NCBI GenBank assembly: GCA_023436685.1
Contig: JAEZIL010000196.1
Span: 1 to 8,538 of the forward strand
Origin: Bacteroidota bacterium
GTDB taxonomy: Bacteria > Bacteroidota > Bacteroidia > Chitinophagales > Chitinophagaceae
Length of the DNA stretch: 8,538 nucleotides
Direction of reading: 5' to 3'
Shown piece by piece: positions 6,856-8,538 of this stretch (position 1 is its first letter; each line of letters starts with the position of its first letter). The notes beneath the pieces were generated by a model that ran no database searches, was not told the origin of the DNA, and saw only the letters and a program-made list of their open reading frames with translations. A program made the position numbers and the translations under genes.

Positions 6856-8538
6856 ATGTTTAATAAGAATTATAAAAAGGCTCTGGTATTATCTATGCTT
6901 GCTACTGTAGCGCTATTCGACGCAAGTGCAAGACCAAACATTGGTAATAAGGGGGGAATTGGTGGACAGTTGAAAACAACTGCTGGTTGCCGTCCTGCTG
7001 AAGGATCAATTGATCTGGATATCAACAACGTACGCGCTAGGCTAATGACCGGCGGTGATATGTGGTGGGATAATGGTACTTCAGAAGCACGTTATGAAGT
7101 GCCGGTTGGAAGTAGAAAAAACTCGCTATTTGCAGGTTCTATATGGATTGGTGGTTTTGATGTTCAGGGACAATTAAAGGTAGCTGCACAGACTTATCGT
7201 CAAAGTGGTAACGACTATTGGCCTGGTCCTTTGGATGCAACAGCCAATATACAGGCTTCAGAATGTAGTGATTGGGATCGTTTTTGGAAAATCAATAAGG
7301 AAACCATTAATCGTTTCAGGGAGCTAGGAGATAAGGCTGCAGCACTTAATGAGGCTGATTATCAAGTAATTAAAGAATGGCCTGCTAAAGGTAATACCAA
7401 TGCAATTGGTAGAAGCCTGAATCCACTTAATATACCTGATAATAAAGATTATGCTCCGTTCGTCGATGTTGATAAGAACGGTATATATTCACCTGTAGGT
7501 GGTGACTATCCTGGTATTGATGAGACTACTCCACTACCTGGTGACCAATATATTTGGTGGGTTTTCAATGATAAAGGTAATGTTAAAGGTGAATCCCAAA
7601 CTGAAGGTATTGGTATCGAGGTTCAGGCTAGTGCTTTTGCATTCTCTGCAAAAGATTTCCTAAACGACGCTACATTTTACAACTATAAAATTATTAACCG
7701 TGGAGGTTTAACATTGGATAGCACTTTTGTTGCTACATGGACTGATGCTGACTTAGGTTATTATCAGGATGACTTTATTGGTTGTGATACGGCTAGAGGT
7801 TTAGGTATTCTTTATAATGGTGATAGTAAGGATGGCGAAGGCGAACCTAATAGTTATGGAACAATAATACCTATGGTGGGTGTGGACTTTTTTAAAGGCC
7901 CCAGGAAAACATACCGTCCTGCAGGCGCAACAAAAGACACTACTATCGAATTGAAAATGGAGGCCTTCACTTACTATAATAATGACTTTACTATCATAGG
8001 TAACCCTGAGAATGGAGTTCATATATATAACTATATGACGGGTAGCATTAAAAATGGTGAGCCCTTTACATATGACTTTGTTGGTCCGTCTACTCCTTCA
8101 AAAGCTTATGGAAGTGGATCAAGAGTAAAGTATGTGTTTTCGGGCGATGCTGACCCTAGTGCAGAACAATGGTCAGAGTGTACTTGTGGTAATGCCCCGG
8201 CAGATCGTCGTTTCATTCACTCTGCTGGTCCTTTTAAGTTAGATCCAGGTGTTGTAAATGACATAGTAATTGGTGCTGTTTGGGTATCTGACGTTGGCGG
8301 TTGTCCTAATACGTCTTTCAAGAAAATACGCGCGGCAGATGACGTAGCACAGGCTTTGTTTAACAACTCATTTAAAACAATTGAAGGTCCTGAAGCACCG
8401 CGTATGGTTGCAAGGGAAATGGATAGGAAAGTAGTGTTTTATTTAATGAATGATGCCGTTTCCACCAACTTTGAAGAAAAATTTCGAAGGGATACCGCAG
8501 CAAAATATAGGGATAGTGCTGTTAATTCTAAGAGCTAA
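6856..8538 (+). CDS. Exported protein resembling the N-terminal part of large Bacteroidota surface/secreted proteins; apparently short
   Basis: The function is unknown. Residues 1-25 look like a Sec signal peptide (MFNKNYKK, hydrophobic core, cleavage after ASA) with no lipobox cysteine, so it is not a SusD-type lipoprotein. The mature part is rich in Asp, Gly, Asn and aromatics, as in extracellular beta proteins. Recognisable blocks are MTGGDMWWDNG (64-74), a segment SLFAGSIWIGG to GQLKVAAQTYRQ (90-115), GNDYWPGPLD (118-127), a calcium-loop-like DVDKNGIYSPVGGDYPG (204-220) and SAGPFKLDPGVVNDIVIGAVW (456-476). From memory, these blocks occur near the N-terminus of proteins of about 1000 residues or more that end in repeat domains and a type IX sorting domain. 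Here translation stops at residue 560 with no such domain. It starts 30 bases after the receptor gene and is almost certainly co-transcribed with it. A genuine short form, a nonsense or frameshift mutation, or a sequence error are all possible. Confidence 0.75.
   Translation: MFNKNYKKALVLSMLATVALFDASARPNIGNKGGIGGQLKTTAGCRPAEGSIDLDINNVRARLMTGGDMWWDNGTSEARYEVPVGSRKNSLFAGSIWIGGFDVQGQLKVAAQTYRQSGNDYWPGPLDATANIQASECSDWDRFWKINKETINRFRELGDKAAALNEADYQVIKEWPAKGNTNAIGRSLNPLNIPDNKDYAPFVDVDKNGIYSPVGGDYPGIDETTPLPGDQYIWWVFNDKGNVKGESQTEGIGIEVQASAFAFSAKDFLNDATFYNYKIINRGGLTLDSTFVATWTDADLGYYQDDFIGCDTARGLGILYNGDSKDGEGEPNSYGTIIPMVGVDFFKGPRKTYRPAGATKDTTIELKMEAFTYYNNDFTIIGNPENGVHIYNYMTGSIKNGEPFTYDFVGPSTPSKAYGSGSRVKYVFSGDADPSAEQWSECTCGNAPADRRFIHSAGPFKLDPGVVNDIVIGAVWVSDVGGCPNTSFKKIRAADDVAQALFNNSFKTIEGPEAPRMVAREMDRKVVFYLMNDAVSTNFEEKFRRDTAAKYRDSAVNSKS

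Noticed and set aside
6856..8538. Exported protein as a SusD-like lipoprotein
   Set aside because: The signal peptide ends in DASA-RP with no lipobox cysteine, and no SusD helical-repeat (TPR-like) character is visible.

Overview
The window looks like chromosomal DNA from a member of the Bacteroidota, most likely a Chitinophaga- or Sphingobacterium-type lineage. The evidence is a very large TonB-dependent receptor with an N-terminal carboxypeptidase-regulatory-like domain, promoter -7 elements of the form TAnnTTTG, A/T-rich leaders without a Shine-Dalgarno sequence at the usual distance, and a moderately low G+C content. The genus is an inference; no rRNA or tRNA is present to fix it.

Layout. 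Bases 1-1071 (minus strand) hold the N-terminal 357 codons of an M17 leucyl aminopeptidase whose C-terminus lies outside the window. A 106-base divergent intergenic region follows. It carries two oppositely oriented TAACTTTG boxes that form a perfect 10-base inverted repeat. On the plus strand, rsmA (ksgA; 1178-1939, TTG start) overlaps by 4 bases a D-2-hydroxyacid dehydrogenase gene (1936-2868), so the two are probably translationally coupled. About 130 bases without a gene (2869-3000) carry a probable promoter for the second unit. That unit is a 1274-residue outer-membrane TonB-dependent receptor (3001-6825) and, 30 bases on, a 560-residue exported protein (6856-8538) whose stop codon is the last codon of the window.

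How the genes relate. The left half is housekeeping: peptide turnover, 16S rRNA dimethylation, and an NAD-dependent oxidoreductase of uncertain substrate. The right half is a cell-envelope unit: an outer-membrane active transporter with a co-transcribed exported partner. The partner is not a SusD-type lipoprotein. It resembles the N-terminal part of large Bacteroidota proteins that usually end in a type IX secretion sorting domain, but no such domain is seen before the stop. The most interesting points are this receptor/exported-protein pair, the apparently early stop, a leader motif shared by the two genes, and the mirrored divergent promoters. No mobile element, CRISPR array, RNA gene or defence system is visible.
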